A stretch of DNA of 64,000 bases from Nostoc sp. RI_552 (GTDB taxonomy: Bacteria > Cyanobacteriota > Cyanobacteriia > Cyanobacteriales > Nostocaceae): NCBI GenBank assembly GCA_016124525.1, contig WGNO01000021.1, positions 1-64,000 on the forward strand, given 5' to 3'. This document shows, in pieces, positions 51,643-61,281 of the stretch (position 1 is its first letter; each line of letters starts with the position of its first letter). Position numbers and translations under genes: made by a program. The notes beneath the pieces are model-generated. The model did no database searches and was not told the origin of the DNA. It saw nothing but the letters and a program-made list of their open reading frames with translations.

Positions 51643-53889
51643 ATGAATCAAGCTAGTCTTAGTCCCGGTATAAATCATGTTAATAACTCTCCTACAGAAC
51701 CAAGCTACGGACAGTTGTTTAAAATATTTATTCGCAGATTTCCTTGGTTTTTAGCAGTATTTATTAGTTCAATCGCAATAGCAGCTCTAGTGACTTCTAA
51801 AACAAAACCTACTTACAAAAGCTCAATGCAGCTGCTTGTAGAACCTAACTATCAAGGTAGGCAAGAAGGAATTGGGGCAGATAATCAATTTTTGATCGAG
51901 CCCAATATTCAGATAGATACAGCAACCCAGCTAAATCTAATGCAAAGCTCAGGCCTCATTGAACAGGCAGTTGACAAACTTCAATCTGATTATCCCAATC
52001 TGACTGTCAACGAAATTAAAAAATCTTTACTGCTAAATCAACTCAGGACTAAAGAAGATGATTTGGCAACAAAAATTTTCCAAGTAGACTACACTGCCCA
52101 AGATCCACAAAAGACACAAAAGGTTTTGGAAACCATTGGGCAAGTTTATTTGGAATACAACCAACAGCAGCAGAATTCCCGCTTACAAAAAGGTTTACAA
52201 GTTGTCAGGGAACAGTTAAGTAAGGCTAGCGAAGAAGTCAACGCCTCAGAGACTAACTTACAAAGATTTCGCAGAAACCAAAATTTAATCGATCCTGAGT
52301 CACAAGCTAAAGCCCTAGAAGACTCTTTAAACACTATTGAACAAGACCGTCGTGCTACCCGTTCTCAGTATCAAGAAGCTTTAGCACGGCAAAAATTTTT
52401 GCAAGAACAACTTAATCGTTCTCCACAAAATGCTTTGGTTACTTCTCGTCTGAGTCAATCTACTCGCTACCAAGGCTTACTCAACGAAATTCAAAAAACC
52501 GAATTAGCACTGGCCCAAGAACGTTTGCGCTTTACCGATGAAACTCCTAACGTGCAACAACTCCAAGAACAACTGGAAAGCCAAAAGAAATTATTACAGC
52601 AAGAGGTTGGTAGAACTTTAGGTGTACAGTCGAACAGTGTATTTTCCTCCCAAGAACCTCTTTTGGAACAAGGACAATTCGGTGAAATTGACCTTAATCT
52701 AGCCACTCAGCTCGTGGAAACCCAAACAATTATAGTTGCTTTAAGCGCCCGCGACCAAACTTTGGCTGAGAAAGAAAATCAATTACGTGCTGAAATCAAA
52801 CGTTTTCCTCCTTTGCTGGCCTACTATAATCGCATCATGCCACAGCTACAATTTAGCCGTGAAAGGTTAGAGGAGCTATTGCGAGCAGAACAGAAATTAC
52901 GCCAGGAACTAGCCAAAGGAGGTTTTAATTGGGAAGTTGTAGAAGAACCGCAATTAGGTCAGTACTTGGGCCCCAATCTCCAGCAGAATCTTTTGTTGGG
53001 TGCAGTAGTTGGCTTGATGTTAGGAGGTGTTGCGGCTTTTATTAGAGAAGCTTCTGATGATGCTGTTTATACCACTGCTGAATTGGAAAAGCAGGTTTCC
53101 TTACCGTTGTTGGGAACTACTCCCAAATTGCCCACCACTAAACACAGAGAATCAATCATCAAGTTGCCTTTTGGTAAACCAGAAGTTCTTGCCCCTTGGA
53201 CAATTCAGGTGTTACAGTCCCCACCGCGTTGGGAATCGTTGGATTTAATTTTCAAAAATATTGAACTTTTAAATTCCGTTACCAACTTGAAATCTTTGAT
53301 GATTACCTCAGCTTTACCAGATGACAGTAAGTCAGCTTTGGCATTGGGTTTGGCTATGAGTGCAGCTCGTTTACACAAACGGGTACTACTAATTGATGCT
53401 AACTTACGGGCACCTAGCCTACACGAGCAACTCAATCTTCCCAATGATCAAGGTCTATCTACTCTTTTGGCTAATGATATCACTCTCCCCAACCAAATTG
53501 GTGTTCAAACTTTAGGTTCAGCCTACATCGATATTTTGACAGCAGGACCTACACCCATTGATCCGGCAAATCTTTTGAGTTCACCACGCATGAAGCAATT
53601 GATGAAAGTATTTGAGGACAATTATGATTTGGTACTCATAGATGCTTCGCCTGTTATCGGTCTAGTGGATGCTATGCTCACAGCTTCATCTTGTCGTAGT
53701 GTAGTCCTCGCCGCAAGTATGAGTAAAATCACTCGCAGCCAATTGGCTCAAGCTACAGCTATGTTGAGTAAGTTAAACCTGATTGGCGTTGTCGCTAATG
53801 GAGTCTCCAACTCTGGCAGTACCTATGTACGATATCCCCAGCCTTCTGAATCATCTCAATTAGCCCTGGAACAAGCAGTAGAAAAATAG
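51643..53889 (+). CDS. Wzz/BY-kinase-like polysaccharide co-polymerase
   Basis: This is a 748-residue inner-membrane protein. The Wzz domain has an N-terminal helix (about 31-48), a long coiled coil (about 170-330) and a second helix near residue 448-466. The C-terminal part is a MinD/BY-kinase fold with SALPDDSKSALALGLA at the Walker A site, VLLIDANLRAPS (Walker A') and YDLVLIDASPVIG (Walker B). Walker A is degenerate (no GxGK), and the C terminus lacks a tyrosine cluster, so kinase activity is doubtful. It is likely to control chain length and export of HEP. Confidence 0.9.
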   Translation: MNQASLSPGINHVNNSPTEPSYGQLFKIFIRRFPWFLAVFISSIAIAALVTSKTKPTYKSSMQLLVEPNYQGRQEGIGADNQFLIEPNIQIDTATQLNLMQSSGLIEQAVDKLQSDYPNLTVNEIKKSLLLNQLRTKEDDLATKIFQVDYTAQDPQKTQKVLETIGQVYLEYNQQQQNSRLQKGLQVVREQLSKASEEVNASETNLQRFRRNQNLIDPESQAKALEDSLNTIEQDRRATRSQYQEALARQKFLQEQLNRSPQNALVTSRLSQSTRYQGLLNEIQKTELALAQERLRFTDETPNVQQLQEQLESQKKLLQQEVGRTLGVQSNSVFSSQEPLLEQGQFGEIDLNLATQLVETQTIIVALSARDQTLAEKENQLRAEIKRFPPLLAYYNRIMPQLQFSRERLEELLRAEQKLRQELAKGGFNWEVVEEPQLGQYLGPNLQQNLLLGAVVGLMLGGVAAFIREASDDAVYTTAELEKQVSLPLLGTTPKLPTTKHRESIIKLPFGKPEVLAPWTIQVLQSPPRWESLDLIFKNIELLNSVTNLKSLMITSALPDDSKSALALGLAMSAARLHKRVLLIDANLRAPSLHEQLNLPNDQGLSTLLANDITLPNQIGVQTLGSAYIDILTAGPTPIDPANLLSSPRMKQLMKVFEDNYDLVLIDASPVIGLVDAMLTASSCRSVVLAASMSKITRSQLAQATAMLSKLNLIGVVANGVSNSGSTYVRYPQPSESSQLALEQAVEK

Positions 53890-55000
53890 CCCTGATTTAG
53901 CCCTTATGTTGGGGCTAGGGTGTACACACAAGTCATGAAATCACTGCAATTTTTTTAGTGCCATGGTGACACTAAAACAGTGGATTATTTTACAACTAAC
54001 AAACCCCTGATAAACAAGCCATTAACCCCGATGCTCCCTAATTTGACTAATACAAAACTTTACCGTTGGCGCACCACTGGGTTCAAACCAAGCTAGGTGC
54101 GATTTTATCACTTGTCTGTACACCGCGGTGTTGTTGGAATGGACGCAAGACGCAATTAATAGTTTAGAAAAAATAAGGCGCTTCTACTTGTATCTGTGTG
54201 CAAATTTATATGATGTGCGATTGCTACATTTGGTAGGATATCGCACATATCTTTTTTTTAAATACCCTGAACAGTTGACTGTTGACTGTCCAAGTTGTGC
54301 GTCGGTGATAAAAAATTTGAGCAATTAATGACTCTATTCTCAATAGACAATGAACTTTATCTGGGTAAAACGCAAAAATTGTAAATTTTTATTGCAGGAT
54401 TCAACACTTCTGCCCTGAACATAATTAGCCGCCGTCACTTGATTTTTTCAATAATCAAATTTTGATTATATTTCTATAATTTTCAATTAAGTATATTTAT
54501 ATGACCTTTATATTTAAACATAAAAATCAATGATTGTTTAAAGACTAAATAAAGAATCTAATTCTGCATATGGTGTTTTCTATAAAGTCTTATATTCTAG
54601 AAAATAACGCCCATATTCAAGAGCTAAAAGACAAAGATGAACTAGTTTTGTAAGATTGAATAACAAAATAGGTAGTGGCAACTAAACATAAATAGGAAGT
54701 TATGGCGGATGTAAGAAACTGGGAAATTTTCTTCTGCACTTCACCATCATCCCTGTTTATCAGATAGAAACCCTTTTCCCCAATGAGCTTTCCCCCTATG
54801 TTTAGTGCTAATTATCTATTTAGTATCTTTCTTGTTTGTACATCTTTACACCAGCAGAATTTACCCAAGTGTAAGCTTGACTGATGTACAAGTTAAAAGG
54901 GCATCTTTTTGCAGCGAAACAAAATTCTCTTCACAGTCTTTGGCATTCATAGCCTTTAATATTAACTTACCAATTCATTATTGTATAGGGTCAAAGACAT
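53890..55000. other. Long intergenic region upstream of hepC
   Basis: This is 1.1 kb without a credible gene. It contains the second copy of the MITE-like element (54274-54412). The 200 bp before 55001 are AT-rich and should hold the hepC promoter, which in Anabaena PCC 7120 is developmentally regulated; no regulator site was identified with confidence. Confidence 0.55.
54274..54412. mobile_element. MITE-like element, copy 2 (139 bp, left end shortened)
   Basis: It matches 39201-39339 with two substitutions, and is flanked by its own 9-bp target duplication, CCCTGAACA, at 54265-54273 and 54413-54421. The first 14 bp of the element (CAGAAATGTTGACT) are missing, directly beside the left duplication; tandem heptamers there make slippage or deletion likely. 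The right end CTTCTG is intact. It lies about 590 bp before hepC. Confidence 0.85.
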
Positions 55001-55744
55001 ATGACAAGTTCATTAATTCCTACTTTTGAGAATTCCTATCCTCAAATCCAACAACACCAAAATAATTGCTTTTCATACTGTAGACTTCAATGGCGGCGGG
55101 GTCATTTATTGGTCAAATCTACCGCAAAAACTCAACAACTTAATTTACCTGCTTTATATAACGAGGAATTATTAGTCAATTGCTTGAAACATTCTCTAGT
55201 CAATTTGGTGAGTGTAGACCCAAATATTGGTGAAGATTGTTTAAAACTTTGGCTTAAAGCTTGTGAAAAAGCTGGTAAGCCCATATTTCTCCGCCTACCC
55301 TTTAGGAATAAACAGTCCAAGTCGGGTAGCCCTTGGCAAAAACTCATTGAGTGGATAGCGGCTTTATTTTTGCTCCTACTCATGAGTCCAGTTATGGTGG
55401 TATTATTTGTTATTTTACAGCTTGACTCACCAGGATCAGTTTTTACCAGTGAGTGGCGGGTGGGAGAACGGGGTAAACTTTTTCGAGCAATTAAGTTTTG
55501 CACAACTGCAAATCAAAATATTACCCCTTTAAGTAGTTGGATACGTAAATACGATTTAGACCATCTACCCCAATTGTGGAATGTGCTGCGTGGTGAAATG
55601 GCTTTAATGGGTTCTCGTAGTTGCACTTTAGAAAATGCTATGTGGCTAAATTTAGCAGAACAACAGCAGATGAATAAACTATCAGAAATGACCGATTCAT
55701 GGGAAGAATCAGCTTTGTTAAATTTGGATAGCCAAACACTGTAA
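55001..55744 (+). CDS. hepC: HepC-type sugar transferase
   Basis: This is a 247-residue membrane-bound phosphoglycosyl transferase that would load the first sugar on undecaprenyl phosphate. A single membrane helix (IEWIAALFLLLLMSPVMVVL, about 114-136) is followed by the catalytic core SPGSVFTSEWRVGERGKLFR, a DLDHLPQLWNVLRGEMALMG segment and SRS. The N-terminal 100 residues are variable. Together with the following ABC exporter it matches HepC of Anabaena PCC 7120, needed for the heterocyst polysaccharide layer. Confidence 0.85.
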   Translation: MTSSLIPTFENSYPQIQQHQNNCFSYCRLQWRRGHLLVKSTAKTQQLNLPALYNEELLVNCLKHSLVNLVSVDPNIGEDCLKLWLKACEKAGKPIFLRLPFRNKQSKSGSPWQKLIEWIAALFLLLLMSPVMVVLFVILQLDSPGSVFTSEWRVGERGKLFRAIKFCTTANQNITPLSSWIRKYDLDHLPQLWNVLRGEMALMGSRSCTLENAMWLNLAEQQQMNKLSEMTDSWEESALLNLDSQTL

Positions 55745-55906
55745 TTTTCTTATCCAATAAATACATTTAGTTTCCAAGGTGCGTTAGGCAAATTGTCATA
55801 ACGCATCATCAAAAAATAAGCTGGTTTTTTTATTACAGAAAACCAAAGGTTTAATTAGCATCTCTATGACTGATGTAATTGCTCACATTGTTGTTAAAAA
55901 ATACTC

Positions 55907-57757
55907 ATGTATATTCAAGCTGTTCAAATACTGGGCGATCGCTTCAAGAAAACTAAATTTTGGCGCAACAATTATTTAATCTTGCGAGAGTTTAAAAATT
56001 TCCGTAAAGTAGCGATTTTGGCTTTAGTATTTTCATTTATTGCTGCAACATTTGAAGGTTTTAGTATTGGTTTTTTGCTTTCATTTTTGCAAAACTTAAC
56101 AACTCCTGATGCCGAACCAATGCGAACGGGAATTACCTGGTTTGACACCTGGATTTTAGCTACTCACTCATCGGCAGTGAGTAGATTATATCGCATTTCC
56201 TTACTGATTTTATTGAGTACATGGATACGTGCTGTATTTAATTATTTAGCACAAGTTTACACAGAAGTATCTCAATTACTTCTAGCTGATCGCTTGCGGA
56301 AACAAATTTTCCAACAATTGCAATGCTTACCTTTAAGTTACTTTGCTAAAACTCGTTCTGGTGAACTAATTAATACTATTACTACTGAAATTGATCGGAT
56401 GAAACAGTGGTTTAGTGGAGCAGCATTTTTGATAACTAGAGGCATCACTGCTTTTATCTATTTTATCTCAATGTGCTTATTATCCTGGCAACTGACCATT
56501 ATTTCTTTTCTATTGTTCACCTTGTTAGGAGTAGGGTTATCAACAGTCAATGCCCGTGCAAGAGAAACAAGTTTTAGTACTTCCATTGCTAATGGACAGT
56601 TTACTTCAATCGCAATTGAACTTGTTAATGCAATTCGCACAATTCAGGCATTTTCTACTCAAGAGTTTGAACGTCAACGCTTCTATAATGCCAGCGATAA
56701 AGTAGTTAGCACTTCCACCAAAGTTGTATTAACTTGGTCTCTCGTCAGACCGCTAGCTGAAGCTGTGGCTAGTACAATTCTTATTGGTATGATTATTTTT
56801 GCATTTACTGTTTTTGTTGTCAATGGAACTTTACAAGTTGCTTCTTTGCTAACATTTTTCTTTGTGCTGTTTCGGGTTGTGCCAATTGTCCAAGATATTA
56901 ATGGTACTAGAGCCCATCTGAGCACACTCCAAGGAGCAGCAGATAATATTCAGAATTTGATTAGCACTGAGAATAAAACTTACTTGCAAAATGGCTATCT
57001 CAAATTTACTGGGCTACAGCATTCCATTGATATAGTCTCTGTTGATTTTGGCTACGAGCCAAATACTTTAGTTCTCAATAATATTACCCTGAGTATAGAA
57101 AAAGGTAAAACTACGGCTTTAGTAGGCGGAACTGGTGCCGGTAAAAGTACATTGATTGATTTAATTCCCCGATTTTATGATCCAATAGCAGGAAATGTAC
57201 TCATTGATGGAGTAGATATTCGCAAATTTGACATGAAATCTTTACGTGAAAAAATTGCTGTTGTCAGCCAGGATACATTTATTTTCAATACTTCTGTGCG
57301 AAATAATATTTCCTATGGTACAAAGGGTGCCACTGAAGCTGAAATTCGCAAAGTTGCTCGACTAGCAAATGCACTGGAATTTATTGAAGAAATGCCCGAA
57401 GGCTTGAATACACAACTGGGAGACCGGGGTGTGCGATTATCTGGAGGACAACGCCAACGACTCGCCATCGCCCGTGCTTTGCTGCGTGATCCAGAAATTC
57501 TGATTTTGGACGAAGCCACCAGCGCCTTAGATTCTGTTACTGAACGCTTAATTCAAGAATCTATTGAAAAGCTATCTGTAGGTAGGACAGTGATTGCTAT
57601 CGCTCACCGTCTTTCAACCATCGCACAAGCTAATAAAGTCGTGGTATTAGAACAAGGACGCATCATTGAGCAAGGTAATTATCAAGAACTACTAGAACTT
57701 AAAGGTAAGCTGTGGGAATATCACAAAACTCAATATGAAATAGGACAAGCTGGATAA
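55907..57757 (+). CDS. hepA: HepA ABC exporter
   Basis: This is a 616-residue half-transporter with six membrane helices (about 35-330) and a C-terminal ATPase. Walker A is VGGTGAGKSTLID, the Q-loop is VVSQDTFIF, the signature is LSGGQRQRLAIARALL, Walker B is ILILDEATSALD and the switch His is in IAIAHRLST. Functions as a homodimer. HepA of Anabaena PCC 7120 exports material for the heterocyst envelope polysaccharide, and gene order (hepC then hepA) is the same here. Confidence 0.9.
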   Translation: MYIQAVQILGDRFKKTKFWRNNYLILREFKNFRKVAILALVFSFIAATFEGFSIGFLLSFLQNLTTPDAEPMRTGITWFDTWILATHSSAVSRLYRISLLILLSTWIRAVFNYLAQVYTEVSQLLLADRLRKQIFQQLQCLPLSYFAKTRSGELINTITTEIDRMKQWFSGAAFLITRGITAFIYFISMCLLSWQLTIISFLLFTLLGVGLSTVNARARETSFSTSIANGQFTSIAIELVNAIRTIQAFSTQEFERQRFYNASDKVVSTSTKVVLTWSLVRPLAEAVASTILIGMIIFAFTVFVVNGTLQVASLLTFFFVLFRVVPIVQDINGTRAHLSTLQGAADNIQNLISTENKTYLQNGYLKFTGLQHSIDIVSVDFGYEPNTLVLNNITLSIEKGKTTALVGGTGAGKSTLIDLIPRFYDPIAGNVLIDGVDIRKFDMKSLREKIAVVSQDTFIFNTSVRNNISYGTKGATEAEIRKVARLANALEFIEEMPEGLNTQLGDRGVRLSGGQRQRLAIARALLRDPEILILDEATSALDSVTERLIQESIEKLSVGRTVIAIAHRLSTIAQANKVVVLEQGRIIEQGNYQELLELKGKLWEYHKTQYEIGQAG

Positions 57758-57855
57758 AATTTTCCGGATATAAACATTCCAACAAAGCAAACTTAACTGA
57801 GACTGTTCACTGTTCTTTTTTACCCAAAAATTAGAATTTTAACGAGGTTATGTAA

Positions 57856-58728
57856 GTGGTAAATATTGGTTATCATACTGCTCGCTTCCAAGGCAAATTT
57901 AACCGTGCTCTCTATAAATCAATGATTCCTCAAACGGTTAAACGCACCATCAACACAACTCAAAAAGTTCCTATTAATGTCTATGGGTTATCTTGTCAAC
58001 GTGACTTAGGTGAACAAGTGGCAAGTATTCGCTCCTTTATCCGTAATATTGGTATTCCCAATACATTTACTGTTATTTCTGATGGTAGCTACACTGATTT
58101 GAGTTGCGATTTACTACGCCGCATTCATCCCTGTGTTCAGGTCATACCCATCAACAAATTTATCAAAACAAATTTGCCTCAATGTGTGTATGATTATGCC
58201 CAAATACATCCAATGGGTAAAAAATTATCAGTCTTGATGTCTATTCCTATTGATGGTGCAACTATTTATACTGATTCAGATATTTTATTCTTCCCTGGGG
58301 GAATTGACTTAGTTGAGTTAGTTAATTTAGATAGTCAAGTGTGCCATTACTTACCGGATTGCTCAAATTCACTGGATACACGGATGATTTATGAGGATTC
58401 AGAAAAAGCAAATTCTGTCAATGCAGGATTTATTTTGTTTAAGCATGAATTAGATTGGAGTTTTGCAATTAAACGTTTGGCCAATTTAGCCGGAACACCG
58501 ACCTATTTCTCTGAACAAACAGTTGTACATTTGACAATTCACCACAACCATGGTGTACCGTTATGCTCACAGAAATATGTTTTGAGTGTTGCCGACCAAT
58601 TTATTTATCCAGATAAATTTGCTAGTAACAAAATTGCTTTACGGCATTACGTCAGTGATGTGAGACATAAGTTTTGGATGAATATATACCATATACCAGT
58701 GAGTCCAGAAATCAGGAACCACAATTAA
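57856..58728 (+). CDS. Putative glycosyltransferase (GT-A like)
   Basis: This is a 290-residue protein of the nucleotide-diphospho-sugar transferase fold. TIYTDSDILFFPGG carries a DxD motif, and AGFILFKHELDWS follows. No membrane segment. It starts with GTG at 57856 after an aacgagg ribosome site. Homologues sit directly after hepA in heterocystous cyanobacteria. The family cannot be named with certainty. Confidence 0.75.
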   Translation: MVNIGYHTARFQGKFNRALYKSMIPQTVKRTINTTQKVPINVYGLSCQRDLGEQVASIRSFIRNIGIPNTFTVISDGSYTDLSCDLLRRIHPCVQVIPINKFIKTNLPQCVYDYAQIHPMGKKLSVLMSIPIDGATIYTDSDILFFPGGIDLVELVNLDSQVCHYLPDCSNSLDTRMIYEDSEKANSVNAGFILFKHELDWSFAIKRLANLAGTPTYFSEQTVVHLTIHHNHGVPLCSQKYVLSVADQFIYPDKFASNKIALRHYVSDVRHKFWMNIYHIPVSPEIRNHN

Positions 58729-58778
58729 ATTGGCAACTGAAATAATTAAAAATCCCTTCATAAACGAGTAAATTATAG

Positions 58779-59903
58779 ATGATTAATACGCTGGTTAATA
58801 CGAAAACGATTTATCACTGCTCCCATGCTGATATTAAGGGAGGTGGCGGTGTTGAAACTTATTTAGCGTCCTTGGTTAATTCTCAACTTAGTGGGATCAC
58901 TGTTAGTGTTATTTCTTGTCTCAAGAATTTAGATCAGCAACAGCCTCAATTCTTACACATTCATGACCCAGATATGCTCATGGATTTCCGGGAAGAATGC
59001 CCGGCAATCTTTACCCTGCACAATCACTCTAGTTACTGTCCCAGTGGTACAAAATATTTAGCCAATGGCGGCAAAGTGTGCGATCGCATCCTCAATCCTC
59101 TAGGATGTGCTTGGGGACATTTAATAGATGGATGTGGTAGTCGCCGCCCCCAAAAAATTATAGGCAATTGGTACAACACTCATCAAATCCTAGAAATACT
59201 GAAAAAGCTAAAAATTCCTGTAATTGCTAATAGTGATTATGTCCGTCAGCAAATCATTAATAGTGGTCTACCACCGGAAAGAGTAGTTACACTGCGGTTT
59301 GGTGTCAAATCACCTAAGATCACCACTGCACCCTTAAATTGGGCAACTCATCAAAATCAGCGCATTTTGTTCGTTGGTCGCATTGTCCCCGATAAAGGAG
59401 TGGAATGGCTCATAAAAGCTTTAGCACAAACCAAACCAACCATTCATCTTGACATTGCCGGTGATGGTTGGAGTAAAGCAAGTATGGAAAAATTAGCACA
59501 TCAAATGGGGTTAAGCCATCGCATTACTTGGCATGGCTGGTTAAAGCGCGAAAAACTAGAATCACTTTATCAACAATCCTTGGCTGTAGTTTTTCCCAGC
59601 CTGTGGCCTGAACCTGCTGGTCTTGTTACCCTAGAAGCCTATAGTCACTATCGTCCCATCATTGCTAGTGCAGTGGGCGGTATTCCCGAACACGTGCAAG
59701 ACAATCAAACAGGTATTTTGGTTTCACCCAACAACATCAAACAGTTAGCTGCTGCTATCAACGAACTGGCAATAAATTATCCCAAGAGCCGACTAATGGG
59801 TGAGGTCGGTCAGGCTTGGTATCAGCAAGAATTTACTATTAATACCCACATGCGACGGCTCACAGAAATTTATGCCAAAACCATAGCCGAATTTGAAGCT
59901 TGA
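58779..59903 (+). CDS. Glycosyltransferase family 4
   Basis: This is a 374-residue GT-B enzyme with an N-terminal GGGVETYLASLV loop, a Cys-rich insert typical of a subgroup (HNHSSYCPSGTKYL, then CAWGHLIDGCG), and the C-terminal ILFVGRIVPDKGVEWLIKAL, FPSLWPEPAGLVTLEAYSHY and GGIPEHV. It probably adds one sugar of the HEP repeat. It lies 50 bp after the preceding gene. Confidence 0.9.
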   Translation: MINTLVNTKTIYHCSHADIKGGGGVETYLASLVNSQLSGITVSVISCLKNLDQQQPQFLHIHDPDMLMDFREECPAIFTLHNHSSYCPSGTKYLANGGKVCDRILNPLGCAWGHLIDGCGSRRPQKIIGNWYNTHQILEILKKLKIPVIANSDYVRQQIINSGLPPERVVTLRFGVKSPKITTAPLNWATHQNQRILFVGRIVPDKGVEWLIKALAQTKPTIHLDIAGDGWSKASMEKLAHQMGLSHRITWHGWLKREKLESLYQQSLAVVFPSLWPEPAGLVTLEAYSHYRPIIASAVGGIPEHVQDNQTGILVSPNNIKQLAAAINELAINYPKSRLMGEVGQAWYQQEFTINTHMRRLTEIYAKTIAEFEA

Positions 59904-60185
59904 TTTGCTCAGACTAATGGTTTAAAACTTTACCCCATTTGAGGAGGTTAATAAATTTTTGATTTTGGATTGAAGACTTTACATTGATAGAGCAGTTTAT
60001 AACTCAGTATAGTGCATCATTAAAAAATATCAACTACAAATCAGTATAACCTAATTTCCACCTAAACTACCATATCAAACAACCCAATCCAAAATTGGCA
60101 ATTCTCAAGTATTTAATTATATAAACACTCAATAAAATCTATTACTCCTGGAATAGTAAAACTAAAAATACCACAAGTTAAACTA

Positions 60186-61184
60186 ATGTCACTAACTATT
60201 GAATCCCCAAAACCTTTGGTCAGTGTTATTATCCCCACTTATAATCGACCCCAGTATCTCCAGCAAGCCATCGCCAGTGCTGTTCACCAGAGTTATACAA
60301 ATATTGAAATTATTGTTTCCGATAACTGTAGTCCAAAAAATCCCCAGGAAATTGTAGAATCTTTCGCAGATCCACGCATTCGCTTTTGGCGACAACCAGA
60401 AAATTTAGGCATGATAACTAACCAGATGCACGCCTTCAAAATGGCAAATGGTAAATATGTGGCTAGCCTTCACGATGATGATATGTGGCATCAAGACTTT
60501 TTAGCCAAGCTTGTACCACCCTTAGAAGCTAATTCTGACTTAATTTTAGCTTTTTGTGACCAATATATCATAGATGCCAATAGCAAAATTAAATATGCTC
60601 AAACAGAAATAAATAGCTCCAGTTACAAGCGAGATAAACTAGCACCAGGAGTCCACAAACCATTCCACAAAATTGGATTAATAGATAAAAGTATAGCCAC
60701 TGCCGCAGCCTGTGTAATTCGCAATCGTGTCATTGATTGGGATACTATTCCCCCAGAGATTGGGGGTATGTGGGATTTATATTTAACCTACCTCTGCTGT
60801 ATGTCGGGTTATGGTGCTTACTATCATCCAGAAAAACTCACACTATATCGAGAACATGAGGAGACTGACACCCATCTGAGTGGAAATAAAAATGTACAGG
60901 CAAAAATCCGCAAAGCCAAAAGTGAAATTTTCTGCTACAAAATTTTTATAGAAGATACTCGTATCCAAGAATTTAAAATCCACTTTCAACAAAAATGGTT
61001 AGAATCTCATACCACTCTAGGTATTGGTTTACTACGAAATGAACAGATATTATTAGCACGTGCCTATCTTTGGCAGGCGCTGAAAGAGCAAAAATTTAAC
61101 CTGCGAACATTAATAGCTCTTAGTCTCAGCTTTACCCCTAAAATACTAGCTAATCAATTACTAAAGCCGGAAAAATCCCACTAG
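60186..61184 (+). CDS. Glycosyltransferase family 2
   Basis: This is a 332-residue enzyme with the GT-A start PLVSVIIPTYNRPQYLQQAI, IEIIVSDNCSPKNPQEIV, and the catalytic DxD region SLHDDDMWHQDFLAKL. The C-terminal half is helical. Upstream there is a 282-bp gap without recognised features, so it may have its own promoter. It is distinct from the GT2 protein at 46006 but of the same subgroup. Confidence 0.9.
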   Translation: MSLTIESPKPLVSVIIPTYNRPQYLQQAIASAVHQSYTNIEIIVSDNCSPKNPQEIVESFADPRIRFWRQPENLGMITNQMHAFKMANGKYVASLHDDDMWHQDFLAKLVPPLEANSDLILAFCDQYIIDANSKIKYAQTEINSSSYKRDKLAPGVHKPFHKIGLIDKSIATAAACVIRNRVIDWDTIPPEIGGMWDLYLTYLCCMSGYGAYYHPEKLTLYREHEETDTHLSGNKNVQAKIRKAKSEIFCYKIFIEDTRIQEFKIHFQQKWLESHTTLGIGLLRNEQILLARAYLWQALKEQKFNLRTLIALSLSFTPKILANQLLKPEKSH

Positions 61185-61281
61185 ATTATTAGATTAAAAT
61201 TTAGGAAATAGCAATAAAAAACTTGCTCCTTTCCATCCTGATCTGAATTCCAAAATTAATAATCAACAATATAAGTAATCA

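Noticed and set aside
54060..54110. Possible tRNA T-arm (gggttcaaacc)
   Set aside because: No anticodon arm or acceptor stem can be paired around it.
54128..54328. 66-codon frame with a WTQDAINSLEKI segment resembling the PCP_red domain
   Set aside because: Similarity is limited to about a dozen residues, and the frame runs into the MITE-like element. No start site or conservation argument supports a gene.
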